Positions 17,474 to 29,190 of a stretch of 64,000 bases of DNA are shown in pieces. Numbering within the stretch: position 1 is the first letter of the stretch; each line of letters begins with the position of its first letter. The DNA comes from JANPCX01 sp050916095 (GTDB lineage Bacteria > Pseudomonadota > Gammaproteobacteria > Burkholderiales > Burkholderiaceae_C), in the NCBI GenBank assembly GCA_050916095.1, contig CP050901.1:310001-374000 (forward strand), written 5' to 3'. The notes beneath the pieces were generated by a model, which saw only the letters and a list, made by a program, of their open reading frames with translations, did not search any database and was not told where the DNA came from. A program made the position numbers and the translations under genes.

Positions 17474-18961
17474 ATGAACATGCCCACCGCCACGCGACAG
17501 CCCGTGTCAACTCCGGATCTCACCGCGTTTGTGGATGAGCGATGGGACCAAACCATTATCCCGGCCCTGACCGACTACATCACCATCCCCGCCAAAAGCC
17601 CGATGTTCGATGCCGACTGGTCGGCGCACGGCTTGCTCGACAAAGTGGTCTGTGATGCGGCTGCCTGGGTGGAGGCGCAAAAGGTTCAAGGTTTGAAGCT
17701 GGAAGTGCTGCGTTTGCCGGGCCGCACACCGCTGCTGTTTTTTGAGGTGGCGTCCACCCACACCAGCGACACCCGGGCGGCTGGCAACACCGGCACTGTG
17801 TTGTTGTACGGGCATCTGGACAAACAACCCGAGTTCAACGGCTGGCGCAATGGCCTGGGGCCGTGGGCCCCCAAGCTGGAAAACGGTTTGCTCTATGGAC
17901 GGGGCGGGGCCGACGACGGGTATGCCGTTTACGCCGCCATCACCGCTATCCAGGCCTTGCAGCGCCAAGGCCTGCCGCACCCGCGCTGTGTGGGTGTGAT
18001 TGAAAGCTGCGAAGAAAGTGGCTCAGGCGATTTGCCCGCCTACCTCGGTGTGCTGCAAGCCCGTTTGGGCGACGTGGCCTTGGTGGTGTGCCTGGACAGT
18101 GGCGCGGGCAACTATGACCAACTCTGGCTCACCACCAGTTTGCGCGGCATGGTCAGTGGTGTGCTCAAGGTGGAAATTTTGTCCGAGGGCGTGCACTCGG
18201 GCGATGCCAGCGGCGTGGTGCCGTCGAGTTTTCGCATCCTGCGCCAAGTGCTGGATCGTTTGGAGGATTCCAAAACAGGACGGCTGCTACCGCAAAGCTT
18301 GCACTGTGAGATTCCCGCCGAACGCATCGAACAAATGCGTGTGACAGCGAAAATTTTGGGTGAACACGCCTGGCGTGGTTTCCCGTGGGCGTGTGGTGCC
18401 GATGGTCAGCCGACACTGCCCACCACAACGGATCCTTTGGAGGCCTTGCTCAACCGCACATGGCGGCCTACGCTGAGTGTCACGGGCGTGGACGGTCTGC
18501 CTCCCATGAACAACGCGGGCAATGTGCTGCGGCCGCACACCGCCTTCAAACTCTCGTTGCGCCTGCCGCCTTTGATCGATGCCGCTCAAGCCGCGCAAGA
18601 ACTCAAAACCTTGCTCGAAGACAACGCCCCTTACAACGCCAAAGTGACCTTTCAAGCCGATGGCCGTGCGGGTGCCGCCGGTGCGACGGGGTGGAACGCG
18701 CCGCAACTGTCCCCCTGGTTGGAACAAACGTTGCACCAGGCGTCCATGGATCACTTCAACGCACCTTGCGCCACGGTGGGGCAAGGCGGCACCATTCCGC
18801 TGATGAATCTTTTACAAACCCAATTCCCGCAAGCCCAAATGATGGTCTGCGGTGTGCTGGGCCCTAAAAGTAATGCCCACGGCCCCAACGAGTTTTTGCA
18901 CATCGCTTACGGCAAAAAACTGACCGCAGCGGTCGCGCAAGTGATTGCCGCTTGCCCCTGA
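17474..18961 (+). CDS. M20 family metallopeptidase (dipeptidase-like)
   Basis: A 495-aa di-zinc peptidase of the M20 family. The metal and catalytic residues can be followed in order: LYGHLDKQPEF (His and Asp), GRGGADDGYA (bridging Asp), VIESCEESGSGD (Glu-Glu), VCLDSGAGNY (Asp) and HGPNEFLHIAYG near the C-terminus (His). A dimerisation domain is inserted between, about residues 235-390. The closest groups are cytosolic nonspecific dipeptidases. The start at 17474 was chosen over an upstream frame that runs into a repeat remnant. Confidence 0.9.
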   Translation: MNMPTATRQPVSTPDLTAFVDERWDQTIIPALTDYITIPAKSPMFDADWSAHGLLDKVVCDAAAWVEAQKVQGLKLEVLRLPGRTPLLFFEVASTHTSDTRAAGNTGTVLLYGHLDKQPEFNGWRNGLGPWAPKLENGLLYGRGGADDGYAVYAAITAIQALQRQGLPHPRCVGVIESCEESGSGDLPAYLGVLQARLGDVALVVCLDSGAGNYDQLWLTTSLRGMVSGVLKVEILSEGVHSGDASGVVPSSFRILRQVLDRLEDSKTGRLLPQSLHCEIPAERIEQMRVTAKILGEHAWRGFPWACGADGQPTLPTTTDPLEALLNRTWRPTLSVTGVDGLPPMNNAGNVLRPHTAFKLSLRLPPLIDAAQAAQELKTLLEDNAPYNAKVTFQADGRAGAAGATGWNAPQLSPWLEQTLHQASMDHFNAPCATVGQGGTIPLMNLLQTQFPQAQMMVCGVLGPKSNAHGPNEFLHIAYGKKLTAAVAQVIAACP

Positions 18962-18984
18962 ACACCGTTTGATTGTTGTCCCTC

Positions 18985-19437
18985 ATGGCCCCACCCGCTC
19001 GCCCCCAGAAGCCAGCCAAAAGCGCCTGGACGGTGCTGTTCTACATCCTCTTGGGTGCCTCGCCCGTGGTGATCGTCATGGCCCTGGCGTGGTTTGATTT
19101 CGACACCCTCTCCCCTGGCGAAGTACCCAAGCCCGTGTGGGTCAGCCCCGGCACCATCTGCGCCACCACCACCGACGGCGTTCCGGTCAAAACCAAGGTG
19201 GCTATCAACGCCGCAGACACCTCGGCCAAATTGCTGATGGAACGGCAACTGAACCAGGTGGGTTTGGTGCTGCAAAACTCATTGGCATCCAAAAGCCGAC
19301 AGCAATTGACCGGGCCCCAAGGCATTTCTGGTTTGTCTGAAGACATGCTCACCCAATTGAACGGCTACTTGGGCCAACAAGACATCGCGCCCGCCAAAGC
19401 CGTGGTGGTTCAAGACTTCTTGATGGGTTCGCCCTGA
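18985..19437 (+). CDS. Hypothetical single-pass membrane protein
   Basis: A 150-aa protein of unknown function. There is a short positively charged N-terminus, one transmembrane helix at about residues 15-36, then a periplasmic domain of about 110 residues rich in Gln, Leu and Ser, with one cysteine (GTICATTT). It follows the M20 peptidase by 23 bases in the same direction and may be co-transcribed. No family is recognised. Confidence 0.6.
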   Translation: MAPPARPQKPAKSAWTVLFYILLGASPVVIVMALAWFDFDTLSPGEVPKPVWVSPGTICATTTDGVPVKTKVAINAADTSAKLLMERQLNQVGLVLQNSLASKSRQQLTGPQGISGLSEDMLTQLNGYLGQQDIAPAKAVVVQDFLMGSP

Positions 19438-19477
19438 GTACGTTTATTCAGATTTACATAAATTGCGACACCACACA

Positions 19478-19573
19478 CCGTTCGGGCCGACCCTTCGACG
19501 GGCTCAGGACAGGACCTGTCGAAGCCAGCGCGTGCCTCGGTGCAAGCCCTTCGACAAGCTCAGGGCGAACGGG
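19478..19573. repeat. REP palindrome (family C)
   Basis: Arms CCGTTCGGGC... and ...CAGGGCGAACGGG flank two inner copies of the TTCGAC..GGCTCAGG motif. It is immediately followed by a family-A palindrome; together they fill most of the 442-bp gap before the cyclodeaminase gene. Confidence 0.8.
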
Positions 19574-19576
19574 CTA

Positions 19577-19741
19577 GGGACCCTGTGCATCAGTCGGGTG
19601 CCGATGGCGCGCCTGGGATTGGGGCGAGATGCAAGGCGCAACACCACAGCCATAGCCCCGCTATGGCGAGGATTTGCAACGCCGCAGATCGCTTCAATCC
19701 GAGGATGCGACGTCGGTAAGCGATTTGTGCAGCGGGGTCCC
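19577..19741. repeat. Palindromic element, family A (reverse orientation, diverged)
   Basis: The outer arms GGGACCCTGTGCA and TGCAGCGGGGTCCC are inverted. The centre carries the reverse of the family-A core (CAAGGCGCAA..., ...GCGAGGATTTGCAACGCCGC). No gene is present. Confidence 0.65.
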
Positions 19742-19879
19742 CAGGGGTTGTCGTGACTAAGGTAAGCATCAATAGCAGCAACCCCCATTCATTTTCCGAA
19801 TAGCCCGCCAAAATTCTTGCGTCCACAAACCGCCTGGCACTCGTTACGCTGAAGGCCTTCATTGCGTCACGAGGCCACC

Positions 19880-20797
19880 ATGTTGAAATTCATCAGCGAC
19901 GAACAAGTTGCACAAGCCCTGAGCTACGCGGCCGTCACGGCGTCCATTGAGAAAGCCTTCGAGTCCTTGGCCCATGGCCGCGCCGCCATCAAGGCTCGCC
20001 AGCGCATCGACTGCGGTGCCGTCAAACTCAGCTCCATGGGCGCCATTTGGTTGGATGCCGGTTTGGCCGCCGAAAAGGTGTACCCCACGGTGAACGGCCA
20101 ATTCGGTTTTGTGCTCAACCTGTTTGACACCACCACGGGCGCACCACTGGCCGTCATGCCCGCCAACGAACTCACCCGTTTTCGCACCCCCGCCCTCACG
20201 GCCCTGGCCGCCCAGCGTGGCTGCGTGGCCAGTCGCAAGCTGGCCTTGTTCGGTGCCGGTTTTCAAGGCCGCGCCCACCTGGAAGCCCTCGTTCAGGCCC
20301 TGCCCTTTGAACAAGTGGATGTGGTGGACCTGGCCGATGTGTCGGCCTGGTGTGCACAGGCCACCCAGCAGTTCGGCATTGCGGTGCGCCAAACATCGGC
20401 GCCCCAGGCCTTGCAGGGCGCCGACGTGGTGGTCACCGTCACCCGCGCCAAAACCCCCCTCTTCGACGGCAGCTTGCTCGAGCCTGGCGCTTTCGTGGCC
20501 GCTGTGGGCACCAGCCTGCCCACGGGCCGCGAACTGGACGACGCCACCCTGGGCCGCGCTGCCCGCATCGTGGTCGAGTGGAAACCGCAAAGCCTGCAAG
20601 AAGCTGGCGAAGTGGTGCTGGGCAAAGCCGCCGGTGTGGTGAGCGACGACCGTGTGGTCGACATGCAAGAAATCTACGCAGGCCAGGCGCGGTGGCGCGA
20701 AGCGGCCGACGAAGTCGTGGTGTTCAAAACCGTCGGCGTGGGCCTGACCGACCTGGCCGCCGCTGCCTTGGTGTGGCAGCAGTTGGGCTCGGCATGA
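19880..20797 (+). CDS. Ornithine cyclodeaminase / mu-crystallin family protein
   Basis: A 305-aa NAD(P)-dependent protein of the OCD/mu-crystallin family. The dinucleotide-binding loop is GAGFQGRAH (about residues 124-132). The substrate-side motif ELTRFRTPALTALAA also fits. Members deaminate ornithine to proline or reduce cyclic ketimines such as delta1-pyrroline-2-carboxylate. Its stop overlaps the start of an FAD amino-acid oxidase/dehydrogenase gene (ATGA). That pairing favours a role in catabolism of D-amino acids or proline analogues, with the partner producing imino or keto acids and this enzyme reducing a cyclic imine. Confidence 0.85.
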   Translation: MLKFISDEQVAQALSYAAVTASIEKAFESLAHGRAAIKARQRIDCGAVKLSSMGAIWLDAGLAAEKVYPTVNGQFGFVLNLFDTTTGAPLAVMPANELTRFRTPALTALAAQRGCVASRKLALFGAGFQGRAHLEALVQALPFEQVDVVDLADVSAWCAQATQQFGIAVRQTSAPQALQGADVVVTVTRAKTPLFDGSLLEPGAFVAAVGTSLPTGRELDDATLGRAARIVVEWKPQSLQEAGEVVLGKAAGVVSDDRVVDMQEIYAGQARWREAADEVVVFKTVGVGLTDLAAAALVWQQLGSA

Positions 20798-22074
20798 AAT
20801 CCGCCGCCGCACCCGGCACCAAACCACAACATGTTTGCGTGATTGGCGCCGGCATTGTCGGCAGCGCCACCGCCTACCTGCTGGCCCAAGCCGGGCACCG
20901 CGTGACGCTGCTGGAGGCACTGGACGCTCCCGGCCAGGTCACGAGTTTTGCCAACGGCGCCCAGCTCAGCTACAGCTATGTAGAACCCCTGGCCACACCG
21001 GCCACCCTCCGCAAAGTGCCCAGCATGTTGCTCGACCCCGACTCGCCGCTCAAATTCCGCCTCACCGGTGAGTTAGCCCAAATGCGCTGGGGCCTGCAAT
21101 TTTTGGCCGCCTGCCGCCAAACCCAAGTGCAGCACGCCACCAAGTCGCTCTTGGCCCTGTCTTTTTTGAGCCGCGACGAACTCAACGCCGCCCGCGAAGC
21201 ACACAACCTGCAGTTTGATTACGCACAGCCCGGCAAACTCGTGGTCTACGCCGACGAAGCGGGCCTGGCCGGTGCGCGCCAGCAAGTCGCCTATCAAAAA
21301 CAACTCGGCTGCGAACAAAGTGTGATCTCCACCGCCGAATGCCTGGAGCGTGAACCCGCCTTGGCGGCTTATGCCGAGCATGTGCGCGGCGCCGTGTGGA
21401 CCCCCGGTGAAGCTGTTGGTGACGCCCACCTTCTGAGCCGTGCCTTGGTGGCCCGCGCACAAGCCCTGGGCGCCCAGGTGCACTACCGCAGCGAGGTCAA
21501 GCAGGTGCAAACCTTGGGCGACCGCATCACCGCGGTGACCACCTCGCAAGGCCAATTCACCGCCGACACTTTCGTGCTCGCCAACGGTGCCGATGCGGCC
21601 CAGCTCGGCCGGCAAATGAAGCTGAACCTGCCCATCTACCCCATCAAGGGCTACAGCATCACCCTGCCCATCCAAAACCCGCAGGCCGCGCCGCAAATCA
21701 GCGTCACCGACCTGCGCCGCAAAACCGTTTACGCCCGCCTGGGCGAGCACCTGCGCATCGCCGGCATGGCCGAACTCGTCGGCCACGACCTGCGGGTGCA
21801 GCCCGAACGCATCCGGTTTTTGGTGAAATGCGCCGCAGAAACATTTCCCGGTGCCTGTGATGTGGACGCCAACCCGCAAGCCTGGGTGGGCCTGCGCCCC
21901 GCCACCCCCACCTCCATGCCCATCCTGGGCCCCGCGCGCTGGCGCAACCTGCTGCTCAATGTGGGCCACGGCCCCTTGGGTTTCACCCTGGCCATGGGCA
22001 GCGCACGGTTGATCGAGCGGCAGTTGGCTGGCGCGCCCAGTGCGGTGGCACAGCCTTTCGCGTACCGAGGTTAG
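20794..22074 (+). CDS. FAD-dependent D-amino-acid dehydrogenase-like oxidoreductase (DadA family)
   Basis: A 426-aa flavoprotein of the DAO superfamily. The N-terminal FAD loop is CVIGAGIVGSATAYLLAQAG (residues 15-34), followed by FANGAQLSYSYVEP as in DadA, and the C-terminal FAD-contact segment is WVGLRPATPTSMPILG. It should oxidise D-amino or imino acids at the membrane and pass electrons to quinone. It is translationally coupled to the cyclodeaminase-family gene upstream. Length is normal for DadA (about 420). Confidence 0.85.
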   Translation: MKSAAAPGTKPQHVCVIGAGIVGSATAYLLAQAGHRVTLLEALDAPGQVTSFANGAQLSYSYVEPLATPATLRKVPSMLLDPDSPLKFRLTGELAQMRWGLQFLAACRQTQVQHATKSLLALSFLSRDELNAAREAHNLQFDYAQPGKLVVYADEAGLAGARQQVAYQKQLGCEQSVISTAECLEREPALAAYAEHVRGAVWTPGEAVGDAHLLSRALVARAQALGAQVHYRSEVKQVQTLGDRITAVTTSQGQFTADTFVLANGADAAQLGRQMKLNLPIYPIKGYSITLPIQNPQAAPQISVTDLRRKTVYARLGEHLRIAGMAELVGHDLRVQPERIRFLVKCAAETFPGACDVDANPQAWVGLRPATPTSMPILGPARWRNLLLNVGHGPLGFTLAMGSARLIERQLAGAPSAVAQPFAYRG

Positions 22075-22238
22075 AAGGATTGACGCGGTACCCGCCCAAG
22101 CACAGCCCCCCATACCCATTTGGCCAAGCGCGTGTTCTAGCATGAACCGCTTGCATCGCAGGCAAGCGCGCTCCATCTTGGTGTTTGGGGCTTGAGGTTG
22201 AAGACGGTATCTGACCCTGTAGCCGTGACGCGGGGGGA

Positions 22239-22343
22239 GGCATCCGCTCTTACTTGGGCACCATGCACAAGCAAGGCATTTATCTCTTTGAAGCCCTGAA
22301 CAATACCTTGACCGGCTCTGCTCCTCAGCCTAGGCTTGCTTGA
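22239..22343 (+). pseudogene. IS66-type transposase C-terminal remnant
   Basis: A 34-codon open frame reads IRSYLGTMHKQGIYLFEAL and ends shortly after with a stop, the C-terminal pattern of IS66-family transposases. Nothing upstream continues the frame. It is a scar in the 314-bp gap before the orphan gene at 22389. Confidence 0.5.
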
Positions 22344-22388
22344 CGTGATCCACCGCTTGCGGTGTTGGATGGGGCTGAGTGGCTACGT

Positions 22389-23453
22389 TTAGCGATTCTT
22401 AAGGTCCACCCTAACGCGAAGTACCGGCCCTGGGATCCAGACATCAAAGCCTTTTGCCAGCCCGACTTGTGGTTGTGCCATCATCCATAGATGCTCCCGG
22501 GGTATTGTTCCCAACTTGGGTATGGTCAGATTTATTTTTCCATCCCGAGAAAAATCATAGTAGTCATAGCCAAGCCACTGTATTTGCGCGTCGATTGAGA
22601 CAACCTTTCCGGTGGAGTCCCTTTTTGCCACAAATTCGCCAGCCATCCTGGTGTAGAAGCTACCCAGCGCGAAGAAGGAGTCATCGACATTGCGGCCAAG
22701 GCTGTTAACCGGCGCCCCTTGCTGCTCCCTCCATTTGGTGCTGGCGGTGACGGACGTGGCCGTAGGATTGTCACGAAAGTACTGGACAACATGCCTTTCG
22801 AGAAGGCTTCTCAACACTCCGTTGTTCGGGTCATAAGGGTTGCCGGGATCCGTTGTGGAATTAATAACTTGACCCCAGCCGGTCAAATTCGGCGAAACGA
22901 TCATTGGCGTGCCCGTATTGTCAAAATAGCGAGCGAGAAGCTTGCCGGCCAGCGGGAAACCTGCCCATTGCGCGGCCTCTGCTGCAACTCTCCCTTGGAT
23001 GCTCTCCGTCCGTAGCAGCTGCAGATCAATCTTGCGCATGTCAAGATGAACATCCGGTTCTTTGGTGTTCGGATGCGGCGTACCGGTTTTGGGTGAGAAC
23101 GGAAATCCCTTGCCAACGCCCACGCGAAAAGTAGTCCCATCTTTGTCTTTCCCATTGAGCGGTTTACGCTCGCTTTTTGGGACGCCGGCTAGAAGCAACT
23201 CTGCTGGCTTCGTCTTTGTAGAAGCTGTTGGGCTTTTGTAACCCCTGCTGGCGTCGAACAAGCTGGTCCAAGTGGGCACGGTTCCGAGCGCCGAGGTGTT
23301 CAGCGCATTCGAAGCCTGGTGCGGGGGCACAGGCACGACGCTCAGAGGATTGCCGCGCACTGCCTCGCGAGGCTGGTCCATGGTGTCGAGTTCCAGCAGG
23401 TGATCGGTGGCGGACGTCCCCACTGGCGAGGTGGAATGGATAGTCAGTGACAT
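22389..23453 (-). CDS. Orphan hypothetical protein, 354 aa
   Basis: A 354-aa protein I do not recognise. Residues 1-105 are rich in Ser, Thr and Pro and look disordered. Residues about 130-354 look like a folded domain with many aromatic residues, including WAGFPLAGKLLARYFDNTG, DDSFFALGSFYTRMAGEF and LGYDYYDFSRDG. There is no signal peptide or transmembrane segment. The ATG at 23453 has an AAGGA site nine bases upstream; a longer open frame exists but lacks one. It lies alone between an IS66 remnant and a truncated DsbA-like gene, and its base composition is milder than its neighbours, suggesting acquired DNA. An effector- or toxin-like role is possible but unsupported. Confidence 0.6.
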   Translation of the reverse strand: MSLTIHSTSPVGTSATDHLLELDTMDQPREAVRGNPLSVVPVPPHQASNALNTSALGTVPTWTSLFDASRGYKSPTASTKTKPAELLLAGVPKSERKPLNGKDKDGTTFRVGVGKGFPFSPKTGTPHPNTKEPDVHLDMRKIDLQLLRTESIQGRVAAEAAQWAGFPLAGKLLARYFDNTGTPMIVSPNLTGWGQVINSTTDPGNPYDPNNGVLRSLLERHVVQYFRDNPTATSVTASTKWREQQGAPVNSLGRNVDDSFFALGSFYTRMAGEFVAKRDSTGKVVSIDAQIQWLGYDYYDFSRDGKINLTIPKLGTIPREHLWMMAQPQVGLAKGFDVWIPGPVLRVRVDLKNR

Positions 23454-23817
23454 AGAAGATGGTCCTTGTTCTCCCGAAGAACGGCGCATAGAACTATCGG
23501 AATGCGCAGGCTTCCTGGACTTGGTGGGGGAACTGTTGTGCAGCCGTTGCCCTATAGGTTGAGTCTTCGCCAATTTCAAATCCTGCCCTTTGTCCTGGTC
23601 AAGTAATTTTGCACACACCGATAGGTAAGGTGATTGCCGATTTCTGCTCAAAGGCATCGGGATCGGGGTCACAGATCGGGGTCAGATACCCTCTTGAAAG
23701 TCAAGCTGATTTCCATGGAAATTGCGCTTCAGGGTCAGGTCTCCCATTTCCCCTAACCGTGCCCGCAAAATCCCCCATGGCTCGACCGCCACCCCCTGCG
23801 CACCGCATCCCCCGGTG
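23454..23817. other. Gap with short repeated GATCGGGGTCA units
   Basis: There is no gene. Around 23655-23690 GATCGGGGTCA occurs twice, once followed by GATACC, resembling debris of a mobile or REP-like element. The segment ends where the DsbA-like frame becomes recognisable. Confidence 0.4.
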
Positions 23818-24333
23818 ATGGGCGGCCTGCGGCCCTACACGACCGAGCTTTTGAAACCCGACCGCGCGCAAGAAATTTTTGGCCATTGGCACCATGTGGC
23901 GCAAGCCAGCGGTTTGCCCTTTGCTGCGAGTCCCCATACCGCACTGGACGAGCCGGGCTTCATCTACGACACCGAGCCTGCCAGCCGGGCCGCCATCACA
24001 GTGCGATCACTTTGGCCGCAGCACACCTGGCGCTATTTCAAAGCGGTGCAAACTGCTTTTTACGCCGAAGGAAAAAACGTCACGCAAGCGGCGGTGCTGG
24101 CCGACGTGGCCGAGGTGGTTGGTCTGCCGCGTGCGGACTTCGCCAAAACTTTTGCCTCCACCGCGTTGCGTGAAGCCACCGCCAAAGACTTTGCACAAAG
24201 CCAGGCCTGGGGCATCACCGGCTTCCCGGCTGTGATCGCGCAAAAGGGTGACGAGCTGCACTGGGTGTGCCGCGGCTACGCCCCGGTGGAGACCTTGCGG
24301 GCGCAGATTGCGGCCCTCATGGCGTCGACCTGA
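23818..24333 (+). pseudogene. DsbA-family oxidoreductase gene lacking its 5' end
   Basis: The frame from about 23818 encodes 171 residues of a DsbA/FrnE-like protein: MGGLRPYTTELLKPD, FIYDTEPASRA, and the cis-Pro loop GITGFPAVIAQ near the C-terminus. Intact family members have about 40 more residues in front with a CxxC active site, and neither that nor a suitable start is present upstream. The sequence before it is repeat debris. It is therefore probably a broken gene; a shortened protein starting at 23818 could be made but would lack the thiol site. Confidence 0.6.
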
Positions 24334-24364
24334 ATCGACTGACCGTCCTCAAATCAACACCGTA

Positions 24365-24883
24365 TCAACAGCGTATTTTTTTCCGCGCTGCGGCGAGTTG
24401 TTCTGCCGTCATTTGCGCTTGTGTTTTTTTGTCGATGCTGTTTTCAATTTCACGCAGCAGCTTGAACGAACCATCCGCTTGTTCTTGCCAGAACAACTTG
24501 CCGCAGTGAATGTCGGCGTTGCGGAACTTGCCGCTGTGATCAATGGCTGCAAACACCTTGCCCGGCCCCCCGGGGACGGGTTCTTGTCCCCAGGTGATGT
24601 TGCGAATGCTGCGCTCCACCAACTCCCCCATGCGGGCATTCCATTCGGCCTGCCGTATCGACCAGCGCTCCAGGCTGATGGTTTGCTGCAGGTCTTTGGA
24701 CAACATGGCATAGGCCGCAGTGAAATCCCCCCGCTCGCTCAGGCGGAAGTACTGTTGTGTGGCCAGATTGACGTTCAGTTTTTGCTGCTCGCTGGGTGTC
24801 CAACTGCCGCCACTCTGGGCAACGGTCAGCGCGGGTGCGCAGCTCAGGAACCACCCCAGGGCAGATACTTTCAACTTCTGCAT
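24365..24883 (-). CDS. Secreted DUF4019-like protein
   Basis: A 172-aa protein with a Sec signal peptide (about residues 1-23, ending TVAQ) followed by a DUF4019-like domain: AYAMLSKDLQQTISLERW, then a long helix and GKVFAAIDHSGKFRNADIHCGKLFWQEQADG. This domain occurs in small periplasmic proteins of unknown role. The gene starts 14 bases after the stop of the larger methionine synthase gene and reads in the same direction, so it is likely co-transcribed with it. Confidence 0.7.
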   Translation of the reverse strand: MQKLKVSALGWFLSCAPALTVAQSGGSWTPSEQQKLNVNLATQQYFRLSERGDFTAAYAMLSKDLQQTISLERWSIRQAEWNARMGELVERSIRNITWGQEPVPGGPGKVFAAIDHSGKFRNADIHCGKLFWQEQADGSFKLLREIENSIDKKTQAQMTAEQLAAARKKIRC

Positions 24884-24897
24884 GACCCTGAAAGACC

Positions 24898-27645
<2,748 letters not shown>

Positions 27646-27728
27646 AGGGGATCTAGGCTCGGGTTGGATCAACCGCAGCCCTCATGGTCAGCCAGCGTCA
27701 CCGCGGCCAGCACCAAGAGGGCGGTCGG

Positions 27729-27818
27729 GTGAGCGCGGTTTCACACGGCAGGCGTCAAGGCCCGTGTACCGAGCCTGGCTACCGTCCCGTTTGGGGTGGC
27801 AGTCGCAACGCTCCTCGG
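27729..27818 (-). promoter_or_regulatory. S-adenosylhomocysteine (SAH) riboswitch upstream of metH
   Basis: On the minus strand the leader reads CCGAGGAGCGTTGCGA, a variable stem, then CCAGGCTCGG and, after a second stem, GCGCTCACC. These are the conserved pieces of the SAH riboswitch: CCGAGG pairs with the CTCGG, and the GAGCG pairs with CGCTC as a pseudoknot. In relatives it turns on metH or ahcY when SAH accumulates. It ends about 80 bases before the ATG at 27645. Confidence 0.85.
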
Positions 27819-27975
27819 TTTTTGTGGAATTGTAGAGGTGCAGGGCCGCGCGGGGGCTGATGCTGGCCAAATGCATCGACCCTTGCATCAAAGTGCCACG
27901 GTTTCATCAGACAATGCGACTTGCTACAAAGCCGTCCTGCCCAGGCTGTCTCGTCGTTGTTCCCATGAATTGCCC

Positions 27976-29175
27976 ATGAAGGTCATCGCTCTGCCCGCCA
28001 ACGCCATCCGACTGGGCGTTCCGATTCCGGTCTCGTTGAGAGACGAGTCGGGCCGCCTGTTGTTGGCCCGGGGCTCAATCGTTGAGACCGAAAGTGCCCG
28101 GCAACAGCTGATGGCCCGTGGCGTTTATGTGGACGAAGCCGAGTCCGAGCCCTTTACCCGAGCCCTGGCCGGCAAACTCGACAGCATGGTGCGCGGCAAC
28201 GCGCTTCTGGGTGAAATCGCCAATGCCACGGCCGATGGCTCCGCTTTTTATGGCACGCCCGAGAAGCCGCGCAACCCGGAAGCCGTTTGGCCCGACTTGG
28301 TGTTGCGGGCCAGCAGCTTGCTGCGTGATGCGCCAAGCAGCGACTTTTCCCCGCGTTTGCTCAAGCTGCAAGACGATGTGCTCGACCAGATCGAGCGGCA
28401 TGCTGACATTTCCCTCTTGATCTTGGTGCAGCACAGCATCACGGACGCGCGCGACTACAGCGCCAAACATTCGCTGTTGGTGGCCGTGGTGTGCGAATTG
28501 GCCGCACGCCACCTCGCCCATTGGCCCGAGGGTTGCCGCTTGTCGCTGCGCTGCGCCGCCATCAGCATGAATGTGGCGATGACGGCCCTGCAAGACCAAC
28601 TGTCTACCCAGCACGTAGCCCCCAACCCCAAACAGCGCGAGCAAATTGAGACCCATGCTGCACGTGGCGTGGCGCTGCTGACGGAGTCTGGCGTGTCGGA
28701 CAAACTCTGGCTTGATGCCGTGGCATTGCACCACGACACCGACAGTGGCCCGCTCACTGCCATGCCCCCCGGCATGCAGTTGGCTCGTTTGCTGCAACGC
28801 GCTGACATCTTCACCGCGCGTCTGAGCCCGCGCGAGGGTCGCAAGGCGCTTTCTGCCACTGCCGCTGCGCAAGCCGCCTATTTAGATGAGAACGAGCAGG
28901 CCGACGACGCGGGCGCTGCCATCATCAAAGCCGTGGGCCTTTACCCACCGGGCACCTATGTGCGCTTGGGCAACGGTGAAGTGGCCTTGGTGCTGCGCCG
29001 GGGACGGCGTGCGAACGAACCCAAGGTGGTCAGCATCATTGGCCGTGAGGGACTGCCACTGGGCGCCCCTGCAGTGCGCGACACGCGCGTGAGCCCATTC
29101 AATGTGACGGGCAGCGTGGCACCGCATGAGGTGAAGGTGCGCATCAATATTGAGCGCATGACACGTTTGGTGTGA
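27976..29175 (+). CDS. Degenerate HD-GYP-like domain protein
   Basis: A 399-aa soluble protein with an N-terminal domain of about 110 residues, a central HD-GYP-like helical domain (about 150-320) and a C-terminal small beta domain (GTYVRLGNGEVALVLRRGR) often attached to HD-GYP proteins. The order of helices fits, for example RDYSAKHSLLVAVVCELAA. But the metal-binding HD is replaced (CAAISMNVAM in place of the usual ALLHDIGK), and HHExxDGxGYP reads HHDTDSGPLTA. It is therefore probably not a c-di-GMP phosphodiesterase and may be a binding or scaffold protein. It lies, oppositely oriented, between the two metH parts. Confidence 0.75.
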   Translation: MKVIALPANAIRLGVPIPVSLRDESGRLLLARGSIVETESARQQLMARGVYVDEAESEPFTRALAGKLDSMVRGNALLGEIANATADGSAFYGTPEKPRNPEAVWPDLVLRASSLLRDAPSSDFSPRLLKLQDDVLDQIERHADISLLILVQHSITDARDYSAKHSLLVAVVCELAARHLAHWPEGCRLSLRCAAISMNVAMTALQDQLSTQHVAPNPKQREQIETHAARGVALLTESGVSDKLWLDAVALHHDTDSGPLTAMPPGMQLARLLQRADIFTARLSPREGRKALSATAAAQAAYLDENEQADDAGAAIIKAVGLYPPGTYVRLGNGEVALVLRRGRRANEPKVVSIIGREGLPLGAPAVRDTRVSPFNVTGSVAPHEVKVRINIERMTRLV

Positions 29176-29190
29176 GGCTTTGCCCCGCCA

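Noticed and set aside
23572..23672. Longer N-terminus of the orphan protein (start 23672)
   Set aside because: There is no ribosome-binding site, and the added residues look like random translation of intergenic sequence.
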